A DNA stretch of 56,033 bases from Actinomycetes bacterium (GCA_023411615.1 JAEYOR010000052.1:1-56033); one strand, 5' to 3'. Counted from the stretch's first letter, positions 1 through 8,714 are shown. Numbers and translations: made by a program. Notes: a model not told the origin generated them from the letters alone.

Positions 1-1
1 G

Positions 2-175
2 GCCCCGGGCGGCTGGGGGGGGGGCGCGGCCGGGGCGGGCCTGTCGCGGCTCGTGCGCGAGACGTGCGACCAAGTGGCGTCCATTCCGATCGCCGCAACA
101 ACCGAGAGCCTCAACGCATCAGTCGCCGCCTCGATCGCCCTCTACGAAGCGTCGAAGGCGGCCAAGCCCAACTGA
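2..175 (+). CDS. rlmB: 23S rRNA (guanosine-2'-O-)-methyltransferase RlmB, C-terminal fragment
   Basis: This is the 3' end of a gene entering from the left edge. The open frame ends at TGA 173-175. It encodes GLSRLVRETCDQVASIPI followed by ESLNASVAASIALYEA, which matches motifs 2 and 3 of the SpoU/TrmH family: the trefoil-knot SAM-binding end with the invariant S-L-N-x-S-V-A. In this family RlmB methylates the 2'-OH of G2251 in 23S rRNA. The first eight or so codons are an abnormal G-rich run, and the usual Gly-Ala-Glu-Gly reads Gly-Ala-Ala-Gly, so the extreme left end may be poor sequence. The 3' end overlaps the convergent HAD gene by 34 bases. RlmB is the likely paralog because it typically sits next to DUF4032 in actinobacteria. 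Confidence 0.8.
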   Translation, partial: APGGWGGGAAGAGLSRLVRETCDQVASIPIAATTESLNASVAASIALYEASKAAKPN

Positions 176-1002
176 GCGAAGCCGACGGCCACGCCATTGT
201 CGCCCGGCCCCGGCACCACAAGATCGGCAACAGCGATCACATCGGCAAGCCCGTCGGCCATTGCGACGCCCACTCCCGCGTAGGCGATCATGCCGAGGTC
301 GTTGAGATTGTCACCAAACGCAATCGAGTCTTCGCGGGCAATACCGAGCGCGGCAATCGCCGCCTCCACCCCAATCGCTTTGTCGACGTGACTGAGATAA
401 ATCTCGCCTGAGCCGACACCCAAGTCCGCGATTGAGGACGGAAACACCGAAACGGCAGGCCCAAGAGCGTCGGCAATCTCCGTAATCGCGACGGGGCCAT
501 CAAAGGCGGTGATCTTGCCGACGCCCACCGGGCTGAGCGTCTCGCGAACCTCAAGCGCGGCGACGATATCAACGAGGGTGGCAAGGTGTTCAAAGCCCGG
601 CTCGGACGAGAGCGCGGCACGAGCGGCGAGGAGGTCGTACGAATCGCGCCGAGCAAAAGTGCCCTCGGCTGTCTCGAGGAGATAGTGGGTGCCCGCCTCA
701 TCAAGGAGGCGCAATGCCTCGCGGGTGAGTTCCTCGGGGAATCGGATGTCCTGAATCACCTCGTCGCCGATGACCACGTAGGCGCCAGCGCTCGCGACAA
801 CGCCGTCAAAGCCAGCGCTCATCAACTCGTCACCGAGCAAGGACACGGGACGGCCCGTGCATAAGAACACGGCGTGTCCCGCCGCTCGAGCTCCCTGGAC
901 CGCACGCACATGCGCCTCGGGAACCGTGCCGTGGGAGGCGTAGGTGCCGTCCACGTCCAAGAACACTGCTCGCCGGCGCGGAGCCAGCTCTTCGTGGGGC
1001 AC
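142..1002 (-). CDS. HAD-superfamily (Cof-like) hydrolase
   Basis: A 286-residue protein with the HAD nucleophile motif VFLDVDGTYASHG near residue 16 (first Asp is the nucleophile, second the acid/base). The motif II Thr is in FLCTGRP near residue 48. The C-terminal metal-binding motif GDNLNDLGMI lies near residue 230. The long segment between motifs II and III fits the C2-capped Cof/YidA type, which dephosphorylates sugar phosphates and cofactors in the cytoplasm; the substrate cannot be read from the sequence. The GTG start lies 2 bases beyond the stop of the upstream DUF4032 gene, and a GAGGAGAA ribosome-binding site sits in that gene's end, so the two are translationally linked. Confidence 0.85.
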   Translation of the reverse strand: MPHEELAPRRRAVFLDVDGTYASHGTVPEAHVRAVQGARAAGHAVFLCTGRPVSLLGDELMSAGFDGVVASAGAYVVIGDEVIQDIRFPEELTREALRLLDEAGTHYLLETAEGTFARRDSYDLLAARAALSSEPGFEHLATLVDIVAALEVRETLSPVGVGKITAFDGPVAITEIADALGPAVSVFPSSIADLGVGSGEIYLSHVDKAIGVEAAIAALGIAREDSIAFGDNLNDLGMIAYAGVGVAMADGLADVIAVADLVVPGPGDNGVAVGFAQLGLAAFDAS

Positions 1003-1004
1003 TG

Positions 1005-2480
1005 CTACTCGTTCTCCTCGGCGCCGGCGCCGGCGTCGGCGTCAGCACTCGCCTCTGAGAGACGCGCCCATGGCTTGGACGTCACCGGCACCCGCGTCGT
1101 CTCCCGGCGCACCACGGCCGGGGGAGCGTCGTCCGGCTCGGGGACCGCACCCCAACCGTGGGTGTTGTCGATGTCATAGGCGTTGCGGACGTCGAAGGTG
1201 ACACCCACTTCTTCCGTGAGCGCGGGAAGTTCGGCGGTCATCTCGGCTAGTGAGCGGCCAAGCACGGCACGCTCGTCGTCCTTGGTCGGCAACACATTCT
1301 TCACGTACGACGCTGTGGCAACAGGCATCGGGACGTCGTGACCCGCAGCTTGAGCTAGATACCAGCGGTGATCGAGGATCTCGTGGAAGATCTGCGCGGG
1401 CTCGAGTTTGCCGCGCAGTTCCCGCGGCACTGCCTTCAACGTGGGCTCAAAGATGTGGGTGAGCCAGCGGTGGGCGGCGAAGGTTTCGGTGTCGAGTTCG
1501 TCGGCGCGGTAACTGGCGTATTCGTCGGCGTGAATCGTGCGGTATTCGTCGAGATCGTTGAGCAGCCTGCGGGCCTGGTTCTCTTGTACGTCGAGCCCGG
1601 TGAGGCGCAAGAGACGACGCGAATGGTGGCCCGCATCCACGACCTTTGGGCGGATGCGCACGGCGGTGCCGTCCGAGGTCTCTTCCATGTCAATCTCATC
1701 CACGTCAAAGCCAAGCTCGTTGAGATCGCGGACGCGCTGGGAAACCTCGAACGGCACGTTCGTTTCGATGACGGCCGTGTCTGTGAGCGCGGACCACAGT
1801 TGGTTGTATCGCTCCCGCAGGCGCTCGGCAATCTGAAAGGGGTCGACGCCTTCATCGAGGTCTTCGCTTGCTTGGAGATCAAGGAGCTCGCCCGTGATGT
1901 TGGTGACCGCGATGTCGAGGTCGTAGTCGCGCTGACCATCAGAGAGTCGCGCGTGGAGGTCACCCGTCTCTGCGTCGACGAGGTACGCCGAGAACTCCGC
2001 GGCATCACGTCGAAACAGCGCGTTGGAAAGCGAGACGTCTCCCCAATAGAAACCGAGGAGGTGGAGGCGGACGAGAAGGACGGACAGCGCGTTGATGAGA
2101 CGCTTGCCGGTCGCTTTGCGCAGACTCTGGCTGAAGAGGGCTCGGTACGGCAGGGAGTACGCAAGGTGCTCGGTGACAAGAGCGCCGGGCAGTTCCTCGC
2201 CCGCAGCATCGACTCGGCCTGCGACCACGGCTATCGGTCGCACGCAGGGGGCTCCGAGGCGGCGCAACTCGCTCAGCATTGAGAATTCGCGTTGCGCGAT
2301 CCGGGGATCCGTCTCCTTGATAGCGAGAACTCCGTCGCCATAGCGAACAAAACGCACGACGTGCCGCGACAGACCTCGTGGAAGCGCCGCAATGCGCTCT
2401 TCGGGCCACGCGCTCAGCGGGACAGACCAGGGGAGGTTGATGAGCGATGCGTCGGCGGTACCAGTGATGCGCAGGGCCAT
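1005..2480 (-). CDS. DUF4032 domain-containing kinase-like protein
   Basis: A 491-residue protein. Residues 1-270 resemble a lipopolysaccharide-kinase/APH-type fold: IKETDPRIAQREF is a plausible ATP-lysine region, GFYWGDVSLSNALF is a catalytic-loop-like motif with Asp and Asn, and YLVDAETGDL is the following DxE metal motif. The second half, containing FEPTLKAVPRELRGKLEP and FHEILDHRWYLAQAAG, is the DUF4032 region. The C-terminus is a low-complexity acidic/Ala tail. Family function is not established; I infer a cytoplasmic small-molecule or protein kinase. It is followed immediately by the HAD phosphatase, suggesting a phosphorylation/dephosphorylation pair. ATG start at 2480. Confidence 0.85.
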   Translation of the reverse strand: MALRITGTADASLINLPWSVPLSAWPEERIAALPRGLSRHVVRFVRYGDGVLAIKETDPRIAQREFSMLSELRRLGAPCVRPIAVVAGRVDAAGEELPGALVTEHLAYSLPYRALFSQSLRKATGKRLINALSVLLVRLHLLGFYWGDVSLSNALFRRDAAEFSAYLVDAETGDLHARLSDGQRDYDLDIAVTNITGELLDLQASEDLDEGVDPFQIAERLRERYNQLWSALTDTAVIETNVPFEVSQRVRDLNELGFDVDEIDMEETSDGTAVRIRPKVVDAGHHSRRLLRLTGLDVQENQARRLLNDLDEYRTIHADEYASYRADELDTETFAAHRWLTHIFEPTLKAVPRELRGKLEPAQIFHEILDHRWYLAQAAGHDVPMPVATASYVKNVLPTKDDERAVLGRSLAEMTAELPALTEEVGVTFDVRNAYDIDNTHGWGAVPEPDDAPPAVVRRETTRVPVTSKPWARLSEASADADAGAGAEENE

Positions 2481-2546
2481 GCGCTTAGCCTACGCGGACC
2501 GTTCCGGGACCCACACGAGCGGAGGACGGGCCCCCAAATGCAGCGA

Positions 2547-2574
2547 GGGGCGGCCCGGAGAACCGGACCGCCCC
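2547..2574 (-). terminator. Intrinsic-type hairpin terminator after the UgpC/MsiK-like gene
   Basis: GGGGCGGCCCGG and CCGGACCGCCCC form a 12-bp stem with one G-U pair and an AGAA loop. The hairpin lies 18 bases past the ABC-transporter stop codon on the minus strand and is followed by GCATTTGGG. It separates this gene from DUF4032. Confidence 0.75.
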
Positions 2575-2591
2575 CCGCTGCGAAAGCGGCG

Positions 2592-3719
2592 TTACTTGGT
2601 GAGACGCTCACCAGTCGAGGCCGAGAAGGTGTGCTGCTCACCGACGCGGATGGTGACCCACACGGTGTCGCCCTTCTTGGGAACCTCGCGCGGGTCGATA
2701 CGCACCACAATCTGCGAATCGCCAGCCGCGAAGTTGATGTCCTTGGAAGCGCCGAACTCGTTGGGCACGGTGCCGTAAATGAAGGCGTCCGAGCCGAGCT
2801 CTTCGACAACGTCCACCTCAACCGGGATGGCGCCGTCGGCGTTCGGGGCCGCGAGGTCAAGCGCCTCGGGACGGAAGCCAAGAACAACCGAGTTCTTGTC
2901 TTCAGCCTTGAGCGCGGCGAGGGCCTCACGGGTCAGCGGCACGAGGCCACGGCCAACCTGAGCGGCACCGTTGGCAACCTGGTAGGTGCCGATGTTCATT
3001 GCGGGCGAGCCGATGAAGCCAGCGACGAACACGTTGGCAGGGGTGTCGTACATGTCGCGCGGCGTGCCGACCTGCTGGAGGATGCCGTCCTTGAGCACCG
3101 CGATGCGGTCACCCATGGTGAGGGCCTCGACCTGGTCGTGCGTCACGTAAACGGTGGTGACACCAAGGCGACGCTGCAGAGCGGCGATCTGGGTACGGGT
3201 CTGGACACGGAGCTTGGCGTCGAGGTTCGACAGCGGCTCGTCCATGAGGAACACCTGGGGCTGGCGGACGATGGCACGGCCCATGGCCACACGCTGACGC
3301 TGACCACCGGAGAGAGCCTTGGGCTTGCGCTCGAGGTACTCGGTGAGGTCAAGAATCTTGGCGGCGTCTTCAACGCGCTGACGGATCTCTGCCTTGTTGA
3401 CCTTGGCGATCTTGAGCGCGAAGCCCATGTTCTCCGCCACGGTCATGTGGGGGTAGAGGGCGTAGGACTGGAACACCATCGCGATGTCGCGGTCCTTGGG
3501 CTGGACGTGCGTGACGTCGCGGTCGCCCACCCAGATTGCACCCTCGTCGATGTCCTCAAGGCCTGCGAGCATGCGCAGCGACGTGGACTTTCCGCAGCCG
3601 GAGGGGCCGACGAGAACGAGGAATTCGCCATCGGCGATGTCAATGTCGAGCTTGTCGACGGCCGGGCGCTCAGTGCCCGGGTAAATACGTGTGGCCTTGT
3701 CATAGGTCACGGTAGCCAT
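2592..3719 (-). CDS. Sugar ABC-importer ATP-binding protein (UgpC/MalK/MsiK type)
   Basis: A 375-residue cytoplasmic ATPase. It has Walker A GPSGCGKST near residue 38, Q-loop VFQSYALYPHMTV, signature LSGGQRQRVAMGRAIVR, Walker B VFLMDEPLSNLDA and the H-loop YVTHDQVEA. A C-terminal OB-fold (MOI/TOBE) regulatory domain follows from about residue 240. This is the CUT1-family arrangement (MalK, UgpC, MsiK). The gene stands alone without permeases, which is typical of the shared actinobacterial ATPase MsiK that energises several sugar importers. The start at 3719 (MATVTYDKATRIYPG) was chosen because the frame upstream of it is low-quality coding and a GAAGGGA ribosome-binding site lies 7 bases before it. 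A hairpin, CGCCGCG-AGCC-CGCGGCG at 3800-3817, lies in the leader. Confidence 0.93.
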   Translation of the reverse strand: MATVTYDKATRIYPGTERPAVDKLDIDIADGEFLVLVGPSGCGKSTSLRMLAGLEDIDEGAIWVGDRDVTHVQPKDRDIAMVFQSYALYPHMTVAENMGFALKIAKVNKAEIRQRVEDAAKILDLTEYLERKPKALSGGQRQRVAMGRAIVRQPQVFLMDEPLSNLDAKLRVQTRTQIAALQRRLGVTTVYVTHDQVEALTMGDRIAVLKDGILQQVGTPRDMYDTPANVFVAGFIGSPAMNIGTYQVANGAAQVGRGLVPLTREALAALKAEDKNSVVLGFRPEALDLAAPNADGAIPVEVDVVEELGSDAFIYGTVPNEFGASKDINFAAGDSQIVVRIDPREVPKKGDTVWVTIRVGEQHTFSASTGERLTK

Positions 3720-3913
3720 TGCTGGTCCCTTCACCGGCAGGTACGTGCCGGACGATCCGTAGTGAAGAGCGCCAATGCTGTGTCCGCACTGACACTTGAC
3801 GCCGCGAGCCCGCGGCGACCCCCTTATCCTGCCACATACCACCCGGGACGTGCGGCCTGAGCAGCGAGCACAGCAGCGGGGAAGCGCCCTGTCGAACACG
3901 GTGCGCCTGTAAC

Positions 3914-5509
3914 GTGTGGACCATGGCGGCCCGCACCCTCAAGCCTGGTGACCACTTAGGCGGTTACGTGGTGGTTCGAGCACTCGGAGCCGGGGGCTCG
4001 GGTCAGGTCTACCTTGTGCGGGATGCCGAGGGTGCGCACGCGGCTCTCAAACGAGTCGACGCGCATGAGGACCCGGTGGCGGCAGAGCGTCTTCGCCGTG
4101 AGGTCGCGGCACTGATGGCGGTGCGGCACCCCGCAGTGCCGCGCGTGCTCGATGCGGAACTCGAGGACGAGGACACCTTTGTGGTGTTCGAGTACATCGC
4201 CGGCCAAGCGCTTGCCGAGCATGTCGCCACTCATGGGCCGCTCATCGGCGAGGAACTCGCGCATATGGCAGAGCGCGTCGCCGGGGCCCTCGAAGCGGCG
4301 CACGCCGCAGGCGTCGTGCACCGGGACGTCACTCCCTCCAACGTCATGATGTCTCCCGAAGGCGCTGTGCTCATCGACTTTGGCCTGTCGCATCGGGAGG
4401 AGGACGAGCGCCTCACGCGCGAGGGGCTCGTCAGCGGTACGGCCGGCTACGTCGCTCCCGAGGTGATCGACGGCGAGGAGCCAGGTGCGGCCGCCGACCG
4501 ATGGTCATGGGCCGCGACGGTGGCGTACGCGATGACGGGCAAAGCTCCTTTTGGCGTCGGCAATTCCGCAATTCGCAAGACACTTTCTGGAGGCTGGAAG
4601 TATCCCGAGGTGATGGGGGCAGAGGTACTCGCGGCGGCGTTGGACAAGGCACAGGGCGCACGTCCAGGGATGCGGGATGTGGTGGCGGCCTTGCGTGGGG
4701 CAACAATCGCGTTGCCCATGCCCGGCGCTGCAGGCACGGATGTTCTCAACACCGACGCCGACGCGGACGCTGAGGGGGACTGGGAAGGCGAGTCACCCGG
4801 GGACTGGGACGAGGAAGAACTCGACGGCGCCCAGTACGACGAAAACGGCGTGTGGATCGGCGACGAGGGCGGTGACTTTGTCCTAAAGGCCTCGTCCGAC
4901 CTCATTGACATCGAGGTATCACCGCGCCGCCCCGTCCTCGTTGCCGCGTGGGCCGTCGCAACGGCTGTTGCTGCGGCGCTCGCCCCGGTCATTGCCGTCA
5001 CGGTGACCCTCATTGCCACCCTCGTCGCTCGCGTCGTGTTTCGCCGCTCGGAGTCATTGCGCGTGTTGCGCGCTCGGCGCGGAGAACGCTGGCGTGGCAG
5101 CGTGCTGTACACAGTGAGCCTGCCATGGCACGTCGTTCGTGCCTTTGTCGAACTCTTGCCCTCGATCATCACGGCCGCCCTCATCGGTGGTGGTACGGCG
5201 GCATTGGGTTGGCGGCTAGTCTCGATTGGCGCTGTTGCACCAACTACCGACCAAGGCCAGGAGTGGGGCCACGCGATCACTCTTGGCATTGGCGCCCTTG
5301 CCTTTGAAGCCGCCTTGTGGTGGGGATTGTGGTCATGGGGCACCCGCGAAGGTGCCTATCGGGCGCTTGAGTCGATTGCGCCGACGCGCGGTGTGAGCGC
5401 CGCGTGGGTGAGCGTTGCCGTCATTGTCGCCGCCAGCGTCGGCGCTGCGGTGTATGTGGGAGCCGACGTGTGGTGGTGGCCCTTGCCGCCACTTACTGGG
5501 GGTTCCTGA
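3914..5509 (+). CDS. Membrane-anchored Ser/Thr protein kinase (PknB-like)
   Basis: A 531-residue protein. The N-terminal eukaryotic-type kinase domain spans roughly residues 12-270: glycine loop ALGAGGSGQVYLV, ATP lysine in HAALKRVD, catalytic loop VVHRDVTPSNVMM, and DFG in VLIDFGLSH. APE appears as YVAPEV. An acidic linker of about 70 residues follows (DADADAEGDWEGE and similar). The C-terminal 200 residues hold about four hydrophobic segments, ending in WWWPLPP. The kinase therefore faces the cytoplasm, and there is no PASTA-type sensor, so the signal is unknown. GTG 3914 is taken as start; ATG 3923 is equally possible, with no strong ribosome-binding site for either. It lies 73 bases upstream of the MauE/DsbA cluster and may be co-transcribed with it. 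Confidence 0.88.
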   Translation: MWTMAARTLKPGDHLGGYVVVRALGAGGSGQVYLVRDAEGAHAALKRVDAHEDPVAAERLRREVAALMAVRHPAVPRVLDAELEDEDTFVVFEYIAGQALAEHVATHGPLIGEELAHMAERVAGALEAAHAAGVVHRDVTPSNVMMSPEGAVLIDFGLSHREEDERLTREGLVSGTAGYVAPEVIDGEEPGAAADRWSWAATVAYAMTGKAPFGVGNSAIRKTLSGGWKYPEVMGAEVLAAALDKAQGARPGMRDVVAALRGATIALPMPGAAGTDVLNTDADADAEGDWEGESPGDWDEEELDGAQYDENGVWIGDEGGDFVLKASSDLIDIEVSPRRPVLVAAWAVATAVAAALAPVIAVTVTLIATLVARVVFRRSESLRVLRARRGERWRGSVLYTVSLPWHVVRAFVELLPSIITAALIGGGTAALGWRLVSIGAVAPTTDQGQEWGHAITLGIGALAFEAALWWGLWSWGTREGAYRALESIAPTRGVSAAWVSVAVIVAASVGAAVYVGADVWWWPLPPLTGGS

Positions 5510-5582
5510 ACCGGGACCGGGGCCCCAAGGCCTATGCCGATTCGCTGGTTAGCCTTCGAACAGGCCCAGCGAGGAGGACGTC

Positions 5583-6131
5583 ATGGTGGACACGGAGCAG
5601 GCACAGGCGCCCGCGCGCGCAGGCCGCTGGAAACTGGTGCAGCCCTGGCTCAGCCTCGTGGTGCGACTGTCGATGGCAGGCATCTTGATCGCAGCAGCGG
5701 TACCCAAGATGACGAACCCTGATGAGTCTGTCATCGCGGTGCGTGCCTATCGCCTGGTTCCAGACTCTCTCGAGGCCTTTGTCGGCGTGAGCCTGCCGTA
5801 CTTCGAATTGGTGCTCGCCCTCGTCCTCATCGCGGGGGTGTTCTCCCGGTGGTCAGGCATCGCGTGGCTCGTCATGATGGCGGGCTTCACCGGTGGCGTC
5901 ATCTGGGCGTGGTCAAAGGGCTACAACATTGATTGCGGTTGCTTTGGCGGCGGCGGCGACGTTGATCCCTCCGAGGTCAACTACCCGGCCCATCTGCTTG
6001 AACGCGCGGGATTCATTGCTCTCGGAGCGTTCCTCACGATCTTCCCCCGCACGCCGCTGTCGCTTGATTCTTGGATGCGTGGCGAGCCTCTCCTGCCACG
6101 GCTCACCCAGGTGGAAGAGGAGGAGTCATGA
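5583..6131 (+). CDS. MauE/DoxX-family redox-associated membrane protein, copy 1
   Basis: A 182-residue protein with four transmembrane segments (around residues 25-45, 65-85, 90-112 and 140-158). It has the conserved loop YNIDCGCFGGGGD, whose Cys pair is the likely redox centre. MauE-like and DoxX-like proteins are thought to recycle or reduce periplasmic thiol oxidoreductases, and VKOR is a functional analogue. The start has a strong GAGGAGG site. The stop overlaps the next gene's ATG (ATGA), indicating coupled translation with the DsbA-like partner. It is nearly identical in plan to the gene at 6997-7530. Confidence 0.85.
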   Translation: MVDTEQAQAPARAGRWKLVQPWLSLVVRLSMAGILIAAAVPKMTNPDESVIAVRAYRLVPDSLEAFVGVSLPYFELVLALVLIAGVFSRWSGIAWLVMMAGFTGGVIWAWSKGYNIDCGCFGGGGDVDPSEVNYPAHLLERAGFIALGAFLTIFPRTPLSLDSWMRGEPLLPRLTQVEEEES

Positions 6132-6928
6132 CGCAAGCCCAAAAGGTCGCGGCCGCGAAGAAGGCCGCTGAAGCGCACGTCGCAGCTCAGCGTCGGCGCC
6201 ATGCGGCGACGTGGGGACTTGTCGCGATCGTCGTCATCGGCTTGTTGGCCGCCCTCATTGCCTTCATCGTCCGTCAAGGAGAGGTGACGGAGGTCTCCGG
6301 TGAGGACCAATTGACTCCCACCCTCGCCAGCGAGAACAACGGCTTTGGCGTCGCGCAGTCGGGTGTGGTTGGTGAAGGCCTCGACGCACCACCCGTGCGG
6401 CTCGACGTCTACTTCGACTTCATGTGCCCGGCTTGCGCGAGTTTCGAGCACTTCGAGGCGCCTTACCTTGACGAGTTGCGCGCCAGTGGCGACGTGGTGG
6501 TCTACTACCACCCGCTCGCCAACCTTGACCGGGCGTCGGCAGGCTCTCAGTTCTCGACGAGGTCCGCATCGGCTGCTGCGTTGATCGCCGAGGAGGCGCC
6601 CGACGTTTTTGTCGCCTTTGTCGCGGAGATGTTCCTTAATCAGCCCGAACAGGGCACGACGGGGCTGAGCGACGAGCAGATGGTCGAGATTGCACTCAAG
6701 GTCGGTGTTCCCGAGGACGTCGCACAGCGAATCCCGGACCATGAGTACACGTCATGGGCCCGCGTCGCGTCCGAGCAGGCGGCGCGCGACGGCATTCCGT
6801 ATACCCCCGCCGTTGTGCTCGATGGCGTGCTTCAGGATCCTCAAAGCGACCCGGACGCATTCAACTGGACGGCAAGTGAGACCGCGCTCCGTGACGAAAT
6901 TCTGCGAAGGGCTGCAGAAGCGTCGTAA
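6128..6928 (+). CDS. DsbA-like membrane-anchored thiol oxidoreductase, copy 1
   Basis: A 266-residue protein with a basic N-terminus, one transmembrane anchor near residues 28-48 (LVAIVVIGLLAALIAFIV), then an extracytoplasmic thioredoxin-fold domain. The active site is DFMCPACASFEHFE (CPAC). The cis-Pro loop is likely IPYTPAVVLDG near residue 225. The family forms or shuffles disulfides in exported proteins (DsbA/BdbD-type, DSBA-like). The start at 6128 overlaps the MauE stop and follows GAGGAG. The CxxC dipeptide Pro-Ala differs from the Pro-Tyr of its tandem paralog, suggesting different redox potentials (inference). Confidence 0.87.
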   Translation: MTQAQKVAAAKKAAEAHVAAQRRRHAATWGLVAIVVIGLLAALIAFIVRQGEVTEVSGEDQLTPTLASENNGFGVAQSGVVGEGLDAPPVRLDVYFDFMCPACASFEHFEAPYLDELRASGDVVVYYHPLANLDRASAGSQFSTRSASAAALIAEEAPDVFVAFVAEMFLNQPEQGTTGLSDEQMVEIALKVGVPEDVAQRIPDHEYTSWARVASEQAARDGIPYTPAVVLDGVLQDPQSDPDAFNWTASETALRDEILRRAAEAS

Positions 6929-6996
6929 ATTGGGCCTCCACGACGGGGAACGCACCTGACAGTCAGGACGTTGACGCGTCAAGCAAGGAGGAGCCA

Positions 6997-7530
6997 ATGC
7001 CGTCAGTGACCGACGCTGAAACCCGCGGGGACAGCGAGTCGAGTGGACGGTGGCGGCGGACTCAGCCGTGGCTGAGCCTCGTGGTGCGATTAGCGATGGC
7101 GGGCATTTTGATCGCGGCAGCGATTCCCAAGATGCTCGACATCGATCAGTCGGTGTACGCCGTGCGTGCGTATCGGTTGCTTCCGGACGCGGTCGAACCG
7201 ATCGTCGGCGTTGGCCTGCCGTACGTTGAGTTGATCCTCGCCTTCGTCCTGCTCGCGGGCATTTTCACACGTGGCGCGTCGATCGTGTGGCTCGTCATGA
7301 TGGCCGGGTTCACCTTTGGGGTGATCTGGGCATGGGCCAAGGGCTACAACATTGACTGCGGTTGCTTTGGCGGTGGCGGCGACATCGACGCATCCGAAGT
7401 GAACTACCCCGCGCACCTGTGGGAGCGTGCGGGATTTGTCGCGCTGGGCACCTTCCTGCTTGTCTTTCCCCGTACGCATCTGTCGCTCGACGCGTGGATG
7501 CGTGGGGAGCCTCTCATTTCTCGATCCTGA
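6997..7530 (+). CDS. MauE/DoxX-family redox-associated membrane protein, copy 2
   Basis: A 177-residue paralog of the gene at 5583-6131. It has the same four-helix layout and the same YNIDCGCFGGGGD loop. Long identical stretches include QPWLSLVVRL and the C-terminal SLDxWMRGEPL. Divergence is concentrated at the N-terminus and extreme C-terminus. The start follows AAGGAGGAGCC. An 18-base gap separates it from the downstream DsbA-like gene, unlike copy 1 where the genes overlap. It probably arose by duplication of a two-gene unit. Confidence 0.85.
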   Translation: MPSVTDAETRGDSESSGRWRRTQPWLSLVVRLAMAGILIAAAIPKMLDIDQSVYAVRAYRLLPDAVEPIVGVGLPYVELILAFVLLAGIFTRGASIVWLVMMAGFTFGVIWAWAKGYNIDCGCFGGGGDIDASEVNYPAHLWERAGFVALGTFLLVFPRTHLSLDAWMRGEPLISRS

Positions 7531-7548
7531 CCCCTAAGGAGTTCGACC

Positions 7549-8358
7549 ATGGCAAGCAAGGACAAGGTGGCCGCCGCCAGGCAGGCAGCCCAGGCCCAGG
7601 TGAAGGCGCGAGAGCGCCGGGCACTCGTGGTCTGGATCGTCGTAGGTGTGGCGATTGTGGGCCTCTTTGCTGCCCTCATCGCGTACATCGTTCGCCAAGG
7701 TGAGGTGAGCGGTGACCTCGGTGCTGGTGGCGAGGGCACTCCCGCCGTCTCCACGTCAGACGGCGCGCTTCCGGTGGGCGCCAAGGGCGTTGCCGGTCAG
7801 GACCTCGATGAGAGCCGCGCCCGTCTCGACGTTTACTTCGACTTTATGTGCCCGTACTGCCGTCTCTTTGAAGAGTCCCAAGGAGCCACGCTTGAGCAGT
7901 TGCAGGCCGAGGGCGTTGTCGACGTCTACTACCACCCGGTGAACTTCCTCGACCGCTTGTCGCGTGGCTCGCAGTATTCAACTCGTGCCGGCTCTGCGGC
8001 TGCTCTTGTCGCGGATGAGCAGCCCGAGGCGTTCATTCCCTTCATGCGCTTGATGTTCGCGAACCAGCCGGCGGAGAACACGAGCGGTTTGAGCGACGAC
8101 CAGATCGTGGAGATCGCCAAGGCGGCAGGCGTATCCGATGAGATCGCTAACCGCATCCCTGACTACGAGTACGCGACATGGATGCGCCAGGCGACCGAGC
8201 GCGCAAGCAAGGACGGCGTCGGCTTCACGCCTCAGCTCGCCATCAATGGCGTGCTCCAGGACCCGCAGTCGGACCCGAATGCAGTCAACTGGACGGTGGA
8301 CGGCGCTCTTCGCGAGGCGCTCCTCGCCGCGCAAAAGGAAAACTCCGGGGCTCAGTAG
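7549..8358 (+). CDS. DsbA-like membrane-anchored thiol oxidoreductase, copy 2
   Basis: A 269-residue protein: N-terminal Lys/Arg-rich stretch, one transmembrane anchor around residues 27-47, and a thioredoxin-fold domain with active site FMCPYCRLFEE (CPYC). The presumed cis-Pro segment is VGFTPQLAINGVLQDPQSDP. It is a paralog of the 6128-6928 product and shares motifs such as YFDFMCP and the C-terminal LQDPQSDP. An AAGGAG site precedes ATG 7549. It is the last gene of the four-gene redox cluster, followed by a long hairpin. Confidence 0.87.
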   Translation: MASKDKVAAARQAAQAQVKARERRALVVWIVVGVAIVGLFAALIAYIVRQGEVSGDLGAGGEGTPAVSTSDGALPVGAKGVAGQDLDESRARLDVYFDFMCPYCRLFEESQGATLEQLQAEGVVDVYYHPVNFLDRLSRGSQYSTRAGSAAALVADEQPEAFIPFMRLMFANQPAENTSGLSDDQIVEIAKAAGVSDEIANRIPDYEYATWMRQATERASKDGVGFTPQLAINGVLQDPQSDPNAVNWTVDGALREALLAAQKENSGAQ

Positions 8359-8370
8359 GGCCCTCACCGT

Positions 8371-8416
8371 CATGTCATAGCCTCGCGTGACGAAGGTCAC
8401 CCGAGGCTGTGACATG
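8371..8416. terminator. 46-nt near-perfect hairpin downstream of the redox cluster
   Basis: CATGTCATAGCCTCG (8371-8385) pairs with CGAGGCTGTGACATG (8402-8416) with one G-U pair. Inside lies GTGAC-GAAG-GTCAC. The stem totals 20 bp with a C/C bulge and a tetraloop. There is no T-run, which is common in actinobacterial terminators. It sits 12 bases after the DsbA stop and 38 bases before tRNA-Thr. Confidence 0.6.
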
Positions 8417-8454
8417 ACACACACGAGGTAATCTCGTGGGGCCGAAAGGCTCAC

Positions 8455-8527
8455 GCTGGCATGGCGCAATTGGTAGCGCACCCGACTTGTAATCGGGCGG
8501 TTGCGGGTTCGAGTCCCGCTGCCAGCT
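8455..8527 (+). tRNA. tRNA-Thr(TGT)
   Basis: A 73-nt cloverleaf. Acceptor GCTGGCA/TGCCAGC, D arm GCGC/GCGC, anticodon stem CCCGA/TCGGG with loop CTTGTAA, T arm GCGGG-TTCGAGT-CCCGC. The anticodon TGT at 8488-8490 reads ACA (Thr). CCA is encoded at 8528-8530. Confidence 0.95.
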
Positions 8528-8714
8528 CCAGACACGCCCATGTGAAAAAGGTCACACCCTCTAGCCACGGCGTCATATTTGATGTGCCATTCAGTCTCAA
8601 GGGGCGGACGTTTGGTGTCGATCACACGATCGGCACTGAAGCCATCATCGCGTCGCCGGGACTGTCCAGAAGGGGGACGGCCCCAGGGGCGCTTGTCGAA
8701 AGGGAAGCCATCTC

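Noticed and set aside
2292..3860. Long 522-codon plus-strand frame antisense to the UgpC/MsiK gene
   Set aside because: A shadow frame rich in His/Arg/Gly with no recognisable motif; the opposite strand has a full ABC ATPase.
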